A program made the position numbers and the translations under genes. Below, in pieces: positions 16,861-24,939 of a DNA stretch of 64,000 bases. Each line of letters begins with the position of its first letter. The stretch's first letter is position 1. This DNA is from Bythopirellula goksoeyrii (GTDB taxonomy: Bacteria; Planctomycetota; Planctomycetia; Pirellulales; Lacipirellulaceae): NCBI RefSeq assembly GCF_008065115.1, contig NZ_CP042913.1, positions 3,157,827 to 3,221,826 of the forward strand, in the 5' to 3' direction. The notes under the pieces are model-generated. The model was not told the origin of the DNA and made no database searches. It saw only the letters and a program-made list of their open reading frames with translations.

Positions 16861-18495
16861 CTAACTCAATAAAGGTGTGAATTCAAAACGGCTTCCATCG
16901 AATAAACCTCGGTCGCTCAGTTTCAACGACGGAATTACCAACAGAGCCATGAAAGAAAGTGTCATGTAGGGAGCCCGCAATGGAGAGCCCCAGGATTTTA
17001 CTGCCTGATCGAGCTTCTTGTATGCGGCAGCAACTTCCACACAGGTTCCAGTTGCCATGAGGCCTGCGACGGGCAGAGGCAGGACAAGTCGTAGATCTTC
17101 TGGCTTGCAAACAGCAGACAAGCCGCCTCCCGCCTCCATAACGGCGTTGATTGCAGCGGCCAGATCGTCGTCGTTGGTGCCGACTGCAATCACATTGTGC
17201 GAATCATGGGCTACGCTCGATGCCATCGCTCCACGTTTAAGTCCAAAGTTGCTTATAAAGGCAATAGCCGGGGTTGCAGCTTCATAGCGGTTTACGACCA
17301 CAAGCTTGAGGATGTCACGACCGGTGTCACTGACAACCTGTCCGTTTTCCACTTTGGGCGGATGCTGAAGGGAGTTGGTAATCAATTGTCCATCGAGGGC
17401 CTCGATTACCTTCAAACTTTCACCTTCGGCCGGCACTGACAAAGCTGCCGATTCGATCGTGGTTGAAACGAATTGATTCACCACTTTGGGTTCAACACGT
17501 GGGATAGAGGTTGCGCCCTTCTCAGCGACCAATTGGCCATCGATCCAAGTGCGGAGTACATTGAACTTACTCAGCGAATCGACTTCGATGAAATCGGCCG
17601 GATCGCCAACTCGAAGCTGGCCCACGTTGAGTTGATAATGCTCGATCGGGTTGAGACATGCCGCCTGCAAGGCATCGAAGACGTCGATCCCGTGTTCCAC
17701 GGCTCGACGTACAAGCAGGTTGATATGGCCGTGCTCTAATTCATCGGGATGCTTGTCATCGCTGCAGAGCATCGTGTGTTGGGGGAATTCGCTTAGTAGC
17801 GTATAAAGTGCCGCAAAGTTGCGCGCCGCCGATCCCTCGCGAATAGAGATCTTGCAGCCTGCGGCGAGCTTGTCGAGAGCTTCTTCCTTGGTGAAACATT
17901 CGTGATCGGTCGTAATTCCCGCGGCGATGTAGCGGGCGGCTTCTTCACCACGCAGGCCTGGGGCATGTCCATCGACGGGTTTGCCGGCTGCTTTTGCCGC
18001 GGCAATTTTTGCTAGGCACTCTGGGTCTCCGTGTAAGACGCCAGGGAAATTCATCATCTCGCTCAAGTATACAATCCGTGAATCGGCTAGCAGTTTCTCC
18101 ACTTCGGCAACGGATATTGCCGCTCCGGCTGTTTCGAATGTGGTGGCTGGTACGCAGGAGGGGGCACCGAAGTAGAACTTGAACGGTGAATTCGCTGCGT
18201 TGTCGAGCATGTATTCGACGCCCGACACGCCCAATACGTTGCCGATCTCGTGAGGGTCGCTTACCGTCGCTACCGTGCCATGAATAACAGCAGCCCGCGC
18301 AAACTCGCTCGGCACGAGCATGGAACTCTCGACATGCACGTGGGCGTCGATGAATCCTGGCAGCAGATAAGTCGAAGGGCTACTTTCGCTCGGTTCAATC
18401 GCAGTGATTCGTCCGTCGGAAATAGCGATCTTTGCCGGGAAAGTGCTACGACCAGATATATCGACAACGTTTCCAACGACACTGCCAGTGTTCAT
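16861..18495 (-). CDS. ade: Adenine deaminase
   Basis: A 544-residue amidohydrolase-fold adenine deaminase, which converts adenine to hypoxanthine with loss of ammonia. N-terminal IPGFIDAHVHVESSML-type metal motif (His52, His54), GTVATVSDPHEIGNV, LSEMMNFPGVL, DGHAPGLRG, TDHE, and CSDDKHPDEL are all typical Ade features, followed by the long C-terminal domain with VVVNRYE, IGFVHN-like FISNFGLKRGA and SVAHDSHN. The length is usual. The start ATG at 18495 has no strong ribosome binding site. It heads a two-gene operon with the cytosine deaminase; its product hypoxanthine feeds Hpt encoded at 62.1 kb. Confidence 0.92.
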   Translation of the reverse strand: MNTGSVVGNVVDISGRSTFPAKIAISDGRITAIEPSESSPSTYLLPGFIDAHVHVESSMLVPSEFARAAVIHGTVATVSDPHEIGNVLGVSGVEYMLDNAANSPFKFYFGAPSCVPATTFETAGAAISVAEVEKLLADSRIVYLSEMMNFPGVLHGDPECLAKIAAAKAAGKPVDGHAPGLRGEEAARYIAAGITTDHECFTKEEALDKLAAGCKISIREGSAARNFAALYTLLSEFPQHTMLCSDDKHPDELEHGHINLLVRRAVEHGIDVFDALQAACLNPIEHYQLNVGQLRVGDPADFIEVDSLSKFNVLRTWIDGQLVAEKGATSIPRVEPKVVNQFVSTTIESAALSVPAEGESLKVIEALDGQLITNSLQHPPKVENGQVVSDTGRDILKLVVVNRYEAATPAIAFISNFGLKRGAMASSVAHDSHNVIAVGTNDDDLAAAINAVMEAGGGLSAVCKPEDLRLVLPLPVAGLMATGTCVEVAAAYKKLDQAVKSWGSPLRAPYMTLSFMALLVIPSLKLSDRGLFDGSRFEFTPLLS

Positions 18496-18534
18496 GACCT
18501 ATTTCCTTGGGAGGCGGTGTCAGTTTGACTTGGT

Positions 18535-19659
18535 TCAAGATTTCTTATGCCGACGACCACCGCGACCGCGACCTCTCGATGAACCAGAACTTTGCCTTGC
18601 TGGTTGCTTGCTGCGCTGAGACAGATTCGTATCCACGATTACGCCAATAGCCTCATCCCAAGTGGGCAGATTGCGGTGGCTGGGACGGCTTCCCGTTGCC
18701 GAGGGGGAGCCATCGTCGTCCAACAACTCATCATCCAGATCATCATCGTCATCGTCATCATCCTCACCAAGCTGGGACGCTAGACGCTGTTTGATTCGAG
18801 AATCTTCTTCTTCAGGCGTCAATTCCTTATCGTCCTTCGAGCGGCCACGACCTCGGGATCGCCTCCGACGTCGACGCTTTTCAGGTGCGGCCTCATCTTT
18901 AGTGGTTTCTGAATCGGATGATTCCTCGCTGACAGTTTCCGAAGTTTCGTCGCCTTCTGCACCATCCTTGTTTTCTTCTTCAGAGCTTGTCCCGGTCTTA
19001 ACACCTCCGCGTCCACGGCCTCTGCCGCCTCGCCGCCGCCGACGTCGTCCTTTCTTTTGCTCGCCTTCGTCTTCATCATCTTCATCATCATCGGCGGATT
19101 TGTCGCTAATGTCTTCCGCAAAGACAGCCTCCTCCCCTTCAGTAAACAGAAAGGAGGACTCGACGTTCGTGCGCGCGGAGACAAAAGCACTCCCCCAAGA
19201 GGCTGCGTCAGCTGCGAACAAGGCATCGAAGGCACTGCGGGCGGCTTCACCGGAAATAGTTGGCGCCTCATTGGCTTCGTCTTCTGAATCGTCGGTTTGC
19301 TCTACGAACTCGGAGGAGTCGACGCGTACGGATTCGACTTCAATCTCGATCTTGGGTTCTTCGTCACGCGGCTTAAGTTCGGCGCGTGGCACAGCTGGAG
19401 CAGGTTTCTCGGTGCGACTGGCGGTAGGTTTTTTGACCGGTGGTTCTTCAGCAACGGGTGGCACATCGATCCCAAGCGAGGAAGCTAACCCTTCCCAGTC
19501 GCTGGGGGTCGCCTCAACCTCCTCAACCTGTTCGCGACGGCGGGTAGGAAGTTCCTTGGGGGGGGGCTGACGACGCTCCAAGGCATCATCGGTGACATTC
19601 ACACCAAGCTCGCCTACTAGTTCGTCCCAAGTGGATTTTTCTTCGTTTTCTTCACTCAT
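18535..19659 (-). CDS. Highly charged low-complexity protein
   Basis: A 374-residue protein that I cannot assign. Short ordered-looking pieces resembling each other (TWDELVGELGV near the start, DWEGLASSLGI at about 60, and TWDEAIGVIVD near 345) are separated by long disordered stretches of Glu/Asp and Arg, including RRRRRRGGRGRGRGG-type runs and an eight-residue Asp run. The C-terminus is Arg/Gly-rich (SSRGRGRGGRRHKKS). This composition recalls RNA-binding RNase E-like scaffolds, but no catalytic domain is present. The ATG at 19659 (MSEENEEKSTW) is preferred over an ATG 15 bases upstream, which has no signal before it. A repeat-based contribution to length is likely. Confidence 0.65.
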   Translation of the reverse strand: MSEENEEKSTWDELVGELGVNVTDDALERRQPPPKELPTRRREQVEEVEATPSDWEGLASSLGIDVPPVAEEPPVKKPTASRTEKPAPAVPRAELKPRDEEPKIEIEVESVRVDSSEFVEQTDDSEDEANEAPTISGEAARSAFDALFAADAASWGSAFVSARTNVESSFLFTEGEEAVFAEDISDKSADDDEDDEDEGEQKKGRRRRRRGGRGRGRGGVKTGTSSEEENKDGAEGDETSETVSEESSDSETTKDEAAPEKRRRRRRSRGRGRSKDDKELTPEEEDSRIKQRLASQLGEDDDDDDDDLDDELLDDDGSPSATGSRPSHRNLPTWDEAIGVIVDTNLSQRSKQPARQSSGSSRGRGRGGRRHKKS

Positions 19660-19932
19660 ATGTCTCTGTCGCATTAAGGAGGTTGTGGAGATCGCATTTC
19701 TCTTGGGAATTTAGTGCTGGAAGCGATTCTCCTTGGAAGTGCAATATACGGTTAAATCGTGAGTGCGCGAAGATGCAGTCGTGGGACAGCCATCTTGGCG
19801 GACATGCACTACAAATACAGGCTGCAAGTCTCTACACCACGACGCGACTTGGGCTCCCCTAGAATTTGCAGTGGGGATAGACTTTATAGCTAGTCTGCTA
19901 GCCATTCTGAACCACGCAAATCGAGTGACACC

Positions 19933-21192
19933 ATGGAAGAGCGAACTACCTCTGGCAACCCTGCCGAGCACGGTCCCGTCGAAGACGTCGAAGTTCGTGG
20001 CCATATCATTGATAGTCTTATTTTGCCCAAAGTGTTGGATTGCATTACGACAGGCGGTGGCTCGTTTCGGATCAAGAACATCAGTATTGGCCAAGAACGA
20101 ATCGATCCGAGTTTTGCTCTGGTCGAAGTTCGAGCAGAGACTGAAGAACAACTGCAAGAAATCCTTGCCCAGATTGCAGATCATGGAGCAGTCCCCACTG
20201 CCGGAAGTGATTGCTGCGTAGTCGATGCGGATATCGCCGGGGCTTTTCCCGAAGGATTTTACAGCACTACGAATCAAGAGACCGAAATTCGCCTCGACGG
20301 CAAATGGTACGCCGTGACCGAACAGGAAATGGACTGCGGCATTACCGTTAATCTGCAAACCTCTGCTGCGAGATGCATTGCCATGTCTGATGTGGAAGTC
20401 GGTATGCCGATTGTCGTGGGGCATGCAGGGGTACGAGTCTTTCCGCTCGAGCGGGCCAATCAAGATCACGCCTTTGCCTTCATGAACAGTGCCGTCTCGA
20501 CCGAGAAACCCAAAGGGGTAGTCATCCGGCAGATTGCTCAGATGCTTTTCGAGAATCGCCAGGGGAGGGGGAAGTCGCTGCTGGTAGGAGGCCCGGCCAT
20601 TGTCCACACCGGGAGCGGCAACCTGATTTGCGAACTCATTCGAGGGGGATACATCCACAAACTATTTGCAGGAAACGCTCTGGCTACCCACGATATCGAG
20701 CAGTCCTTGTTCGGCACGAGCCTGGGGGTCAACTTGCACGAGGGGAGCCTCGCTGACGCGGGGCATGAGCACCATCTAAGGGCAATCAATCGAATTCGAC
20801 GCATAGGCTCCATCCATGCGGCCGTCGGGCAAGGAGTGATACGATCCGGCATCATGTACGAATGCGTGAAGAACGATGTCGATTTCATCCTCTCTGGAAG
20901 CATCCGTGACGACGGCCCGCTGCCCGATGTGATCACCGACGCCATCGAAAACCAGCGTCTCATGCGAGAAAGCATTCGCGATGTGAATTTCTGCCTGATG
21001 ATCGCCACCACGCTGCACTCTATTGCAGTTGGCAACCTGCTGCCGGCAAGTGTGAAAGTAGTCTGCGTCGATATCAACCCCTCTACGGTGATTAAACTCA
21101 ACGACCGGGGCAGCTTTCAGACTGTGGGCTTGGTGACCGACGTCGAACCCTTCCTGCGAGCCCTGGTCGAAGAAGTCAAACGTCTCGAATGA
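19933..21192 (+). CDS. LOR/SDH-domain (TIGR00300) protein, predicted ornithine cyclodeaminase
   Basis: A 419-residue cytoplasmic protein of the conserved LOR/SDH bifunctional-enzyme domain family (TIGR00300). That domain is the C-terminal half of cyanobacterial ArgZ/AgrE and of an archaeal ornithine cyclodeaminase; it turns ornithine into proline and ammonia with bound NAD. Characteristic segments are VRGHIIDSLILPKVLD near 20, VVDADIAGAFPEGFY, HAGVRVFP, LVGGPAIVHTGSG, FAGNALATHDIEQSLFGTSLG, and the C-terminal VCVDINPSTVIKLNDRG. The start ATG at 19933 lies 263 bases from the charged-protein gene on the other strand. The next gene, 42 bases downstream, encodes the matching arginine dihydrolase. 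Confidence 0.85.
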   Translation: MEERTTSGNPAEHGPVEDVEVRGHIIDSLILPKVLDCITTGGGSFRIKNISIGQERIDPSFALVEVRAETEEQLQEILAQIADHGAVPTAGSDCCVVDADIAGAFPEGFYSTTNQETEIRLDGKWYAVTEQEMDCGITVNLQTSAARCIAMSDVEVGMPIVVGHAGVRVFPLERANQDHAFAFMNSAVSTEKPKGVVIRQIAQMLFENRQGRGKSLLVGGPAIVHTGSGNLICELIRGGYIHKLFAGNALATHDIEQSLFGTSLGVNLHEGSLADAGHEHHLRAINRIRRIGSIHAAVGQGVIRSGIMYECVKNDVDFILSGSIRDDGPLPDVITDAIENQRLMRESIRDVNFCLMIATTLHSIAVGNLLPASVKVVCVDINPSTVIKLNDRGSFQTVGLVTDVEPFLRALVEEVKRLE

Positions 21193-21234
21193 TTCCCAGG
21201 CGAGCCGTAAGTGTAAGCGCCCCGAGAAACTTAC

Positions 21235-22059
21235 ATGAATAAACCTCACATTCTAATGTGCCCGCCCGTTCATTACGGCATCGAGTACGAAATCAATCCC
21301 TGGATGAGTACCGAACGGCAGGCGGATCACGGGCTTGCCAACCATCAGTGGCAAGCGCTACGGCAAATCTTGCTCGACGCGGGGGCAATGATTTCTGATG
21401 TGCAACCTGTCGCGGGACTCCCCGACCTGGTATTCACTGCCAACTCGGCCATCGTCTTCGGCAAGCGGGCCGTATTGGCAAGGTTCAAGCACGAGCAACG
21501 TCAGGGAGAAGAGCCTCATTTCCGTCGTTGGCTGGAAGCCCATAGCTGGCAAGTCGACGAGCCGCCGGCAGACTTTTCTTTCGAGGGTGCCGGAGATGCG
21601 CTCTTCTGCGGCGACACGCTCTATGCTGGCTACCGCCAACGCAGCGACGCCAGCGGTCATCAACAGATAGGCGAAATGCTTGGAGTCCGCGTTCTACCTC
21701 TGGAGCTTGTTGATCCCTACTATTACCACCTCGACACGTGCTTCTGCCCCCTTGCCCCCGACGAGGCCATCTATCTCCCTGCTGCATTCGACGACTACGG
21801 CCAGCGTGTCCTTGCCGAGTCAATTCCCAAACTGCACTCCGTCGAGGAGGACGAAGCAAAAAGTTTCGCCTGCAACGCGGTCGTGGTGGGGAAAACGGTG
21901 GTCACAAACATAGGATGCCCTGAATTGCATGCGATGCTGAGATCTATCGGTTTTGACCCAATTGAGACACCGCTGAGTGAATTCGTCAAAGCGGGAGGGA
22001 GTGCGAAGTGTCTGACGCTACGTCTCGATGGTGAGGAAGCAGCAGGATGGAAGGGGTAA
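21235..22059 (+). CDS. Arginine dihydrolase-like amidinotransferase-fold enzyme
   Basis: A 274-residue guanidine-modifying enzyme. The sequence matches the N-terminal half of cyanobacterial ArgZ: MNPWM-type NPWM (21-24), DLVFTANSAIV with Asn70, FEGAGD with Glu117, YYHLDTCF with His165, and GGSAKCLTL with Cys259 as nucleophile. In ArgZ the corresponding Asn71, Glu118, His168 and Cys264 are used, and the Asn is what makes a dihydrolase (arginine to ornithine, CO2 and two ammonia) instead of a deiminase. I therefore predict arginine dihydrolase, though a dimethylarginine hydrolase is the next alternative. It is cotranscribed with the ornithine cyclodeaminase-like gene, together turning arginine into proline. 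Confidence 0.82.
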   Translation: MNKPHILMCPPVHYGIEYEINPWMSTERQADHGLANHQWQALRQILLDAGAMISDVQPVAGLPDLVFTANSAIVFGKRAVLARFKHEQRQGEEPHFRRWLEAHSWQVDEPPADFSFEGAGDALFCGDTLYAGYRQRSDASGHQQIGEMLGVRVLPLELVDPYYYHLDTCFCPLAPDEAIYLPAAFDDYGQRVLAESIPKLHSVEEDEAKSFACNAVVVGKTVVTNIGCPELHAMLRSIGFDPIETPLSEFVKAGGSAKCLTLRLDGEEAAGWKG

Positions 22060-22066
22060 AATGGAG

Positions 22067-22651
22067 CTACGCGTTGGAGTTTCCTTCGCTCATCACTTCC
22101 TTTACCAGCGCACTAATCTGCTTGAACTCCGGCGTCCCTGCCACGCCGCACCATTCAAACAGCGCCGCTTCGGTCGTTGTTAGCAGTGCACCGGAAGTTT
22201 CCATTCGGCGCAAGGCGATGTCGTGATCAATCGCATGCCGTGCTCCAACTGCGTCAGCGGCCACGATCACTTGCATCCCGGCGGCAAGCAGATCGAGAAC
22301 CGTTTGCTGCACGCAAACGTGTGTTTCAATTCCTACGACAAGCACACGATGGATGCCAGCGGCACGCCATGTATCGAAAATCGCTTCGCAATCTGCACAA
22401 CTGAATGCGAGTTTGCTGACCACGGGAGTATCGAGTCGCTCGGCGAGAATTGCTGAGGTGGGACCCAGCTTTTCGGGGTATTGTTCGGTTGCCGCGGCGC
22501 GCACGCCCAGGATTTTGGCGCCATCTAGCAAGCGGCGGATGTTCCATACAATGCGCTGTTCATCAGGTTGCACGGCGACCAGACGATCTTGGACGTCGAC
22601 CACCAGGAGCCCTGTGTCATTGGGATTCATTAGTTCTGGACTGCGTGACAT
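22067..22651 (-). CDS. Isochorismatase-like cysteine hydrolase
   Basis: A 194-residue hydrolase when started at 22651 (MSRSPELMNPNDTGLLVVDV); the longer open frame to 22798 lacks any family match. The catalytic triad of the isochorismatase-like family is visible: Asp19 in LLVVDVQDRL, Lys80 in VVSKLAFSC, and Cys113 in VGIETHVCVQQT. Members hydrolyse isochorismate, nicotinamide, ureas or carbamates; the substrate is not evident. It converges on the arginine dihydrolase gene only 7 bases away, and is divergent from the 59-residue Cys protein. No ribosome binding site of note precedes either ATG. Confidence 0.8.
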   Translation of the reverse strand: MSRSPELMNPNDTGLLVVDVQDRLVAVQPDEQRIVWNIRRLLDGAKILGVRAAATEQYPEKLGPTSAILAERLDTPVVSKLAFSCADCEAIFDTWRAAGIHRVLVVGIETHVCVQQTVLDLLAAGMQVIVAADAVGARHAIDHDIALRRMETSGALLTTTEAALFEWCGVAGTPEFKQISALVKEVMSEGNSNA

Positions 22652-22775
22652 TGCGAGGAGGTTGGAAGTTAAGTAGGGAAGGTTGGTAGAAAAATGTTTT
22701 TGTGAGACTTTATGATAGGTGCTGGGTACAATAGTCACCAGATGCCCCACTTGTGCCAATCTAGCAGTGAAGTCG

Positions 22776-22955
22776 ATGAGTAATAAGTCTGAGCCCACGA
22801 AAGAACTGTGCGATTGGTCGAAAGATCAAATCCGAGAGCATTTCGAGTTACTAGCGTGGATCGTGGGGGAGCCGAACTTTGTCTGTACAAAATGCTGTCG
22901 CGCGGCGAATCAGAAGAAATGGCTTTGTAAGCCAAAAAAATTGCCAACTCGATGA
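22776..22955 (+). CDS. Small Cys-rich protein upstream of hslVU
   Basis: A 59-residue protein with ATG at 22776. Residues 1-33 are helical and acidic (LCDWSKDQIREHFELLAWIV), then FVCTKCCRAANQKKWLCK gives Cys37, Cys40, Cys41 and Cys51, a likely zinc site. I do not recognise it. The pattern of a helix followed by a small CxxCC...C knuckle and conserved basic tail argues that it is real rather than chance. It lies 95 bases before hslV in the same direction and could be transcribed with it. Confidence 0.5.
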   Translation: MSNKSEPTKELCDWSKDQIREHFELLAWIVGEPNFVCTKCCRAANQKKWLCKPKKLPTR

Positions 22956-23050
22956 CGTTCTTCTTGATTGCAGGTGCCCCCTAGCCAGCGGCAAACTTCT
23001 AAGCGAAAATGAGCGGACTCACCACCAATCGCTCCCCATTGTAGCCCGCC

Positions 23051-23584
23051 ATGAAGACCCGCTCTACCACGATTCTCACAGTTCGACACAACGGCCAAGT
23101 GGCTATTGGGGGCGATGGACAGGTCACTATGGGTCAGACCGTGGTGAAAGGCGACGCAGTCAAGCTTCGCCGTCTAATGAATGACAAAGTACTCGTGGGA
23201 TTTGCAGGGGCGGCAGCTGATGCCTTTGCCTTGATGGAGCGTTTGGAAGCCAAACTCAAGGATCATCCGGCGAATTTGCCACGGGCCTGTACTGAACTCG
23301 CTAAAGACTGGCGCATGGACCGAGCCCTCAGGCGGCTCGAAGCACTCGTGGCCGTGGTAAACGCCGAACATTCGCTGTTGGTTTCCGGTACGGGAGACGT
23401 TATTCAACCTAGCGACGGTATCATCGGCATTGGCTCGGGTGGGAACTATGCCCTTGCCGCCGCGCGTGCGCTCGTGAAGCAGACTTCCCTTTCCGCGGCC
23501 GAGATCGTCAAGCAGAGCCTCGAAATTGCCGGAGATATCTGCGTGTATACCAATCAAAACATCGTTATCGAAGAGATCAAGTGA
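23051..23584 (+). CDS. hslV: ATP-dependent protease subunit HslV
   Basis: A 177-residue N-terminal threonine protease, the proteolytic core of the HslUV complex. The [11 protein letters not shown] segment follows a five-residue propeptide (MKTRS); processing would expose Thr6. The family core [35 protein letters not shown] and [15 protein letters not shown] is intact, as is the C-terminal region. Two six-membered rings of HslV are capped by HslU. The stop overlaps the hslU GTG by 4 bases (GTGA), which ties their translation. Confidence 0.95.
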   Translation: MKTRSTTILTVRHNGQVAIGGDGQVTMGQTVVKGDAVKLRRLMNDKVLVGFAGAAADAFALMERLEAKLKDHPANLPRACTELAKDWRMDRALRRLEALVAVVNAEHSLLVSGTGDVIQPSDGIIGIGSGGNYALAAARALVKQTSLSAAEIVKQSLEIAGDICVYTNQNIVIEEIK

Positions 23585-24927
23585 AGAGTCTCACTCCCCG
23601 CGAAATCGTCGAACATCTAGATCGTCACATCGTCGGCCAGGCCGATGCCAAACGGGCCGTCGCCGTAGCGATTCGTAACCGCTGGCGCCGACAGCAACTC
23701 GACGAGAATATGCGAAAAGAGGTTGCACCGAAGAATATTCTGATGATCGGCCCTACTGGTGTTGGTAAGACTGAAATCGCCCGACGGTTGGCAAATCTCA
23801 CCGGTGCTCCCTTTATCAAGGTCGAAGCCAGCAAGTACACCGAAGTAGGCTATTACGGCCGCGATGTGGAAAGCATGGTCCGCGAGTTGGTAGAAAATGC
23901 TATTGGACTGGTGCGGGAAAGCGAATTGGCCAATGTCGAGGAAGAGGCCAAGCGGCGTGTGACCGACCGGCTGCTGGAACTACTCGTTCCTGCTCCCTCT
24001 TCCTTCGATGTGGGTGTTGGTACGGATGATTCGCCGGAGCGGTATGAGCGTAGCCGTGAGAAAATGCGGGCGATGCTAGTCGGCGGCGAACTAGAGAATC
24101 GCAACGTCGAGATTTCCATCGAGCAACGTACTCAAGCGATGATGATCCCAGGTATGGGTGGCCCGGGTGGCGATACCATGGATTTTGACATGCAGGGCAT
24201 GCTAGAGAAAATCCTGCCCAAGAATGTCGTACGTCGTGAGATGACCGTTGCTGAAGCTCGCAAGGTACTCTTCGACCAGGAATGCGAAGCACTCATCAAC
24301 CAGGATAAGGTCAACGCCAAGGCCGTGGAACTTGCTGAGAACACGGGGATTATCTTTGTCGATGAAATCGACAAAGTAGTAGCGAGCGAGGGGGGGCGTG
24401 GTGCCGACGTTTCGCGGCAAGGAGTGCAGCGAGATCTGCTTCCTATCGTCGAGGGAACGACCGTGCAGACCCGCTATGGCTATGTGCGCACCGATCACGT
24501 ACTTTTCGTGGCGGCTGGTGCTTTCCACACGGCCAAACCGAGTGAGCTGATGCCAGAGCTTCAAGGCCGTTTTCCGATCCGCGTAGAACTTGAAGCACTG
24601 TCAAAGGATGATTTTGTGCGAATACTTTCGGAGCCACACAACGCACTTACCAAACAGTACGTTGCCCTGATGAAGACAGAAGGAGTCGAAGTTGATTTCC
24701 TCGACGACGCGATCGAATCGCTGGCCAGCTACGCCTACCAAGTGAATCAAACGACTCAAAACATTGGTGCCCGTCGCTTGCACACGATCATGGAACGACT
24801 GCTTGAAGAACTGAGCTTTGAGGCCCCCGACATGAAAATGGGTCGAGTTGAAATCAACGCCGGCTACGTCCGTGAACGACTCGACGAAATCGTGCAGGAC
24901 GAAGACCAGAGCAAGTACATTCTTTAG
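23581..24927 (+). CDS. hslU: ATP-dependent protease ATPase subunit HslU
   Basis: A 448-residue AAA+ unfoldase. Start is GTG overlapping the hslV stop. Walker A GPTGVGKT is at 57-64, Walker B IIFVDEID around 257-264, and the I-domain lies between them (rich in methionine and acidic residues). The [15 protein letters not shown] region, a NIGARRLHT sensor-2 motif, and the final EDQSKYIL match HslU, whose C-terminal tail inserts into HslV. Length matches the family. HslUV degrades misfolded and regulatory proteins, notably under heat stress. The end of the gene is only 12 bases from the convergent MFS gene. Confidence 0.95.
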   Translation: MKSLTPREIVEHLDRHIVGQADAKRAVAVAIRNRWRRQQLDENMRKEVAPKNILMIGPTGVGKTEIARRLANLTGAPFIKVEASKYTEVGYYGRDVESMVRELVENAIGLVRESELANVEEEAKRRVTDRLLELLVPAPSSFDVGVGTDDSPERYERSREKMRAMLVGGELENRNVEISIEQRTQAMMIPGMGGPGGDTMDFDMQGMLEKILPKNVVRREMTVAEARKVLFDQECEALINQDKVNAKAVELAENTGIIFVDEIDKVVASEGGRGADVSRQGVQRDLLPIVEGTTVQTRYGYVRTDHVLFVAAGAFHTAKPSELMPELQGRFPIRVELEALSKDDFVRILSEPHNALTKQYVALMKTEGVEVDFLDDAIESLASYAYQVNQTTQNIGARRLHTIMERLLEELSFEAPDMKMGRVEINAGYVRERLDEIVQDEDQSKYIL

Positions 24928-24939
24928 TCGTGAATTTGC

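Noticed and set aside
18662-19570. Long Ser/Arg-rich open frame on the plus strand
   Set aside because: It is the antisense shadow of the acidic/basic low-complexity gene; Ser runs mirror Asp/Glu codons, and no domain is seen.
19711-20658. 315-codon frame on the minus strand
   Set aside because: It lies opposite the LOR/SDH gene, which has clear family motifs.
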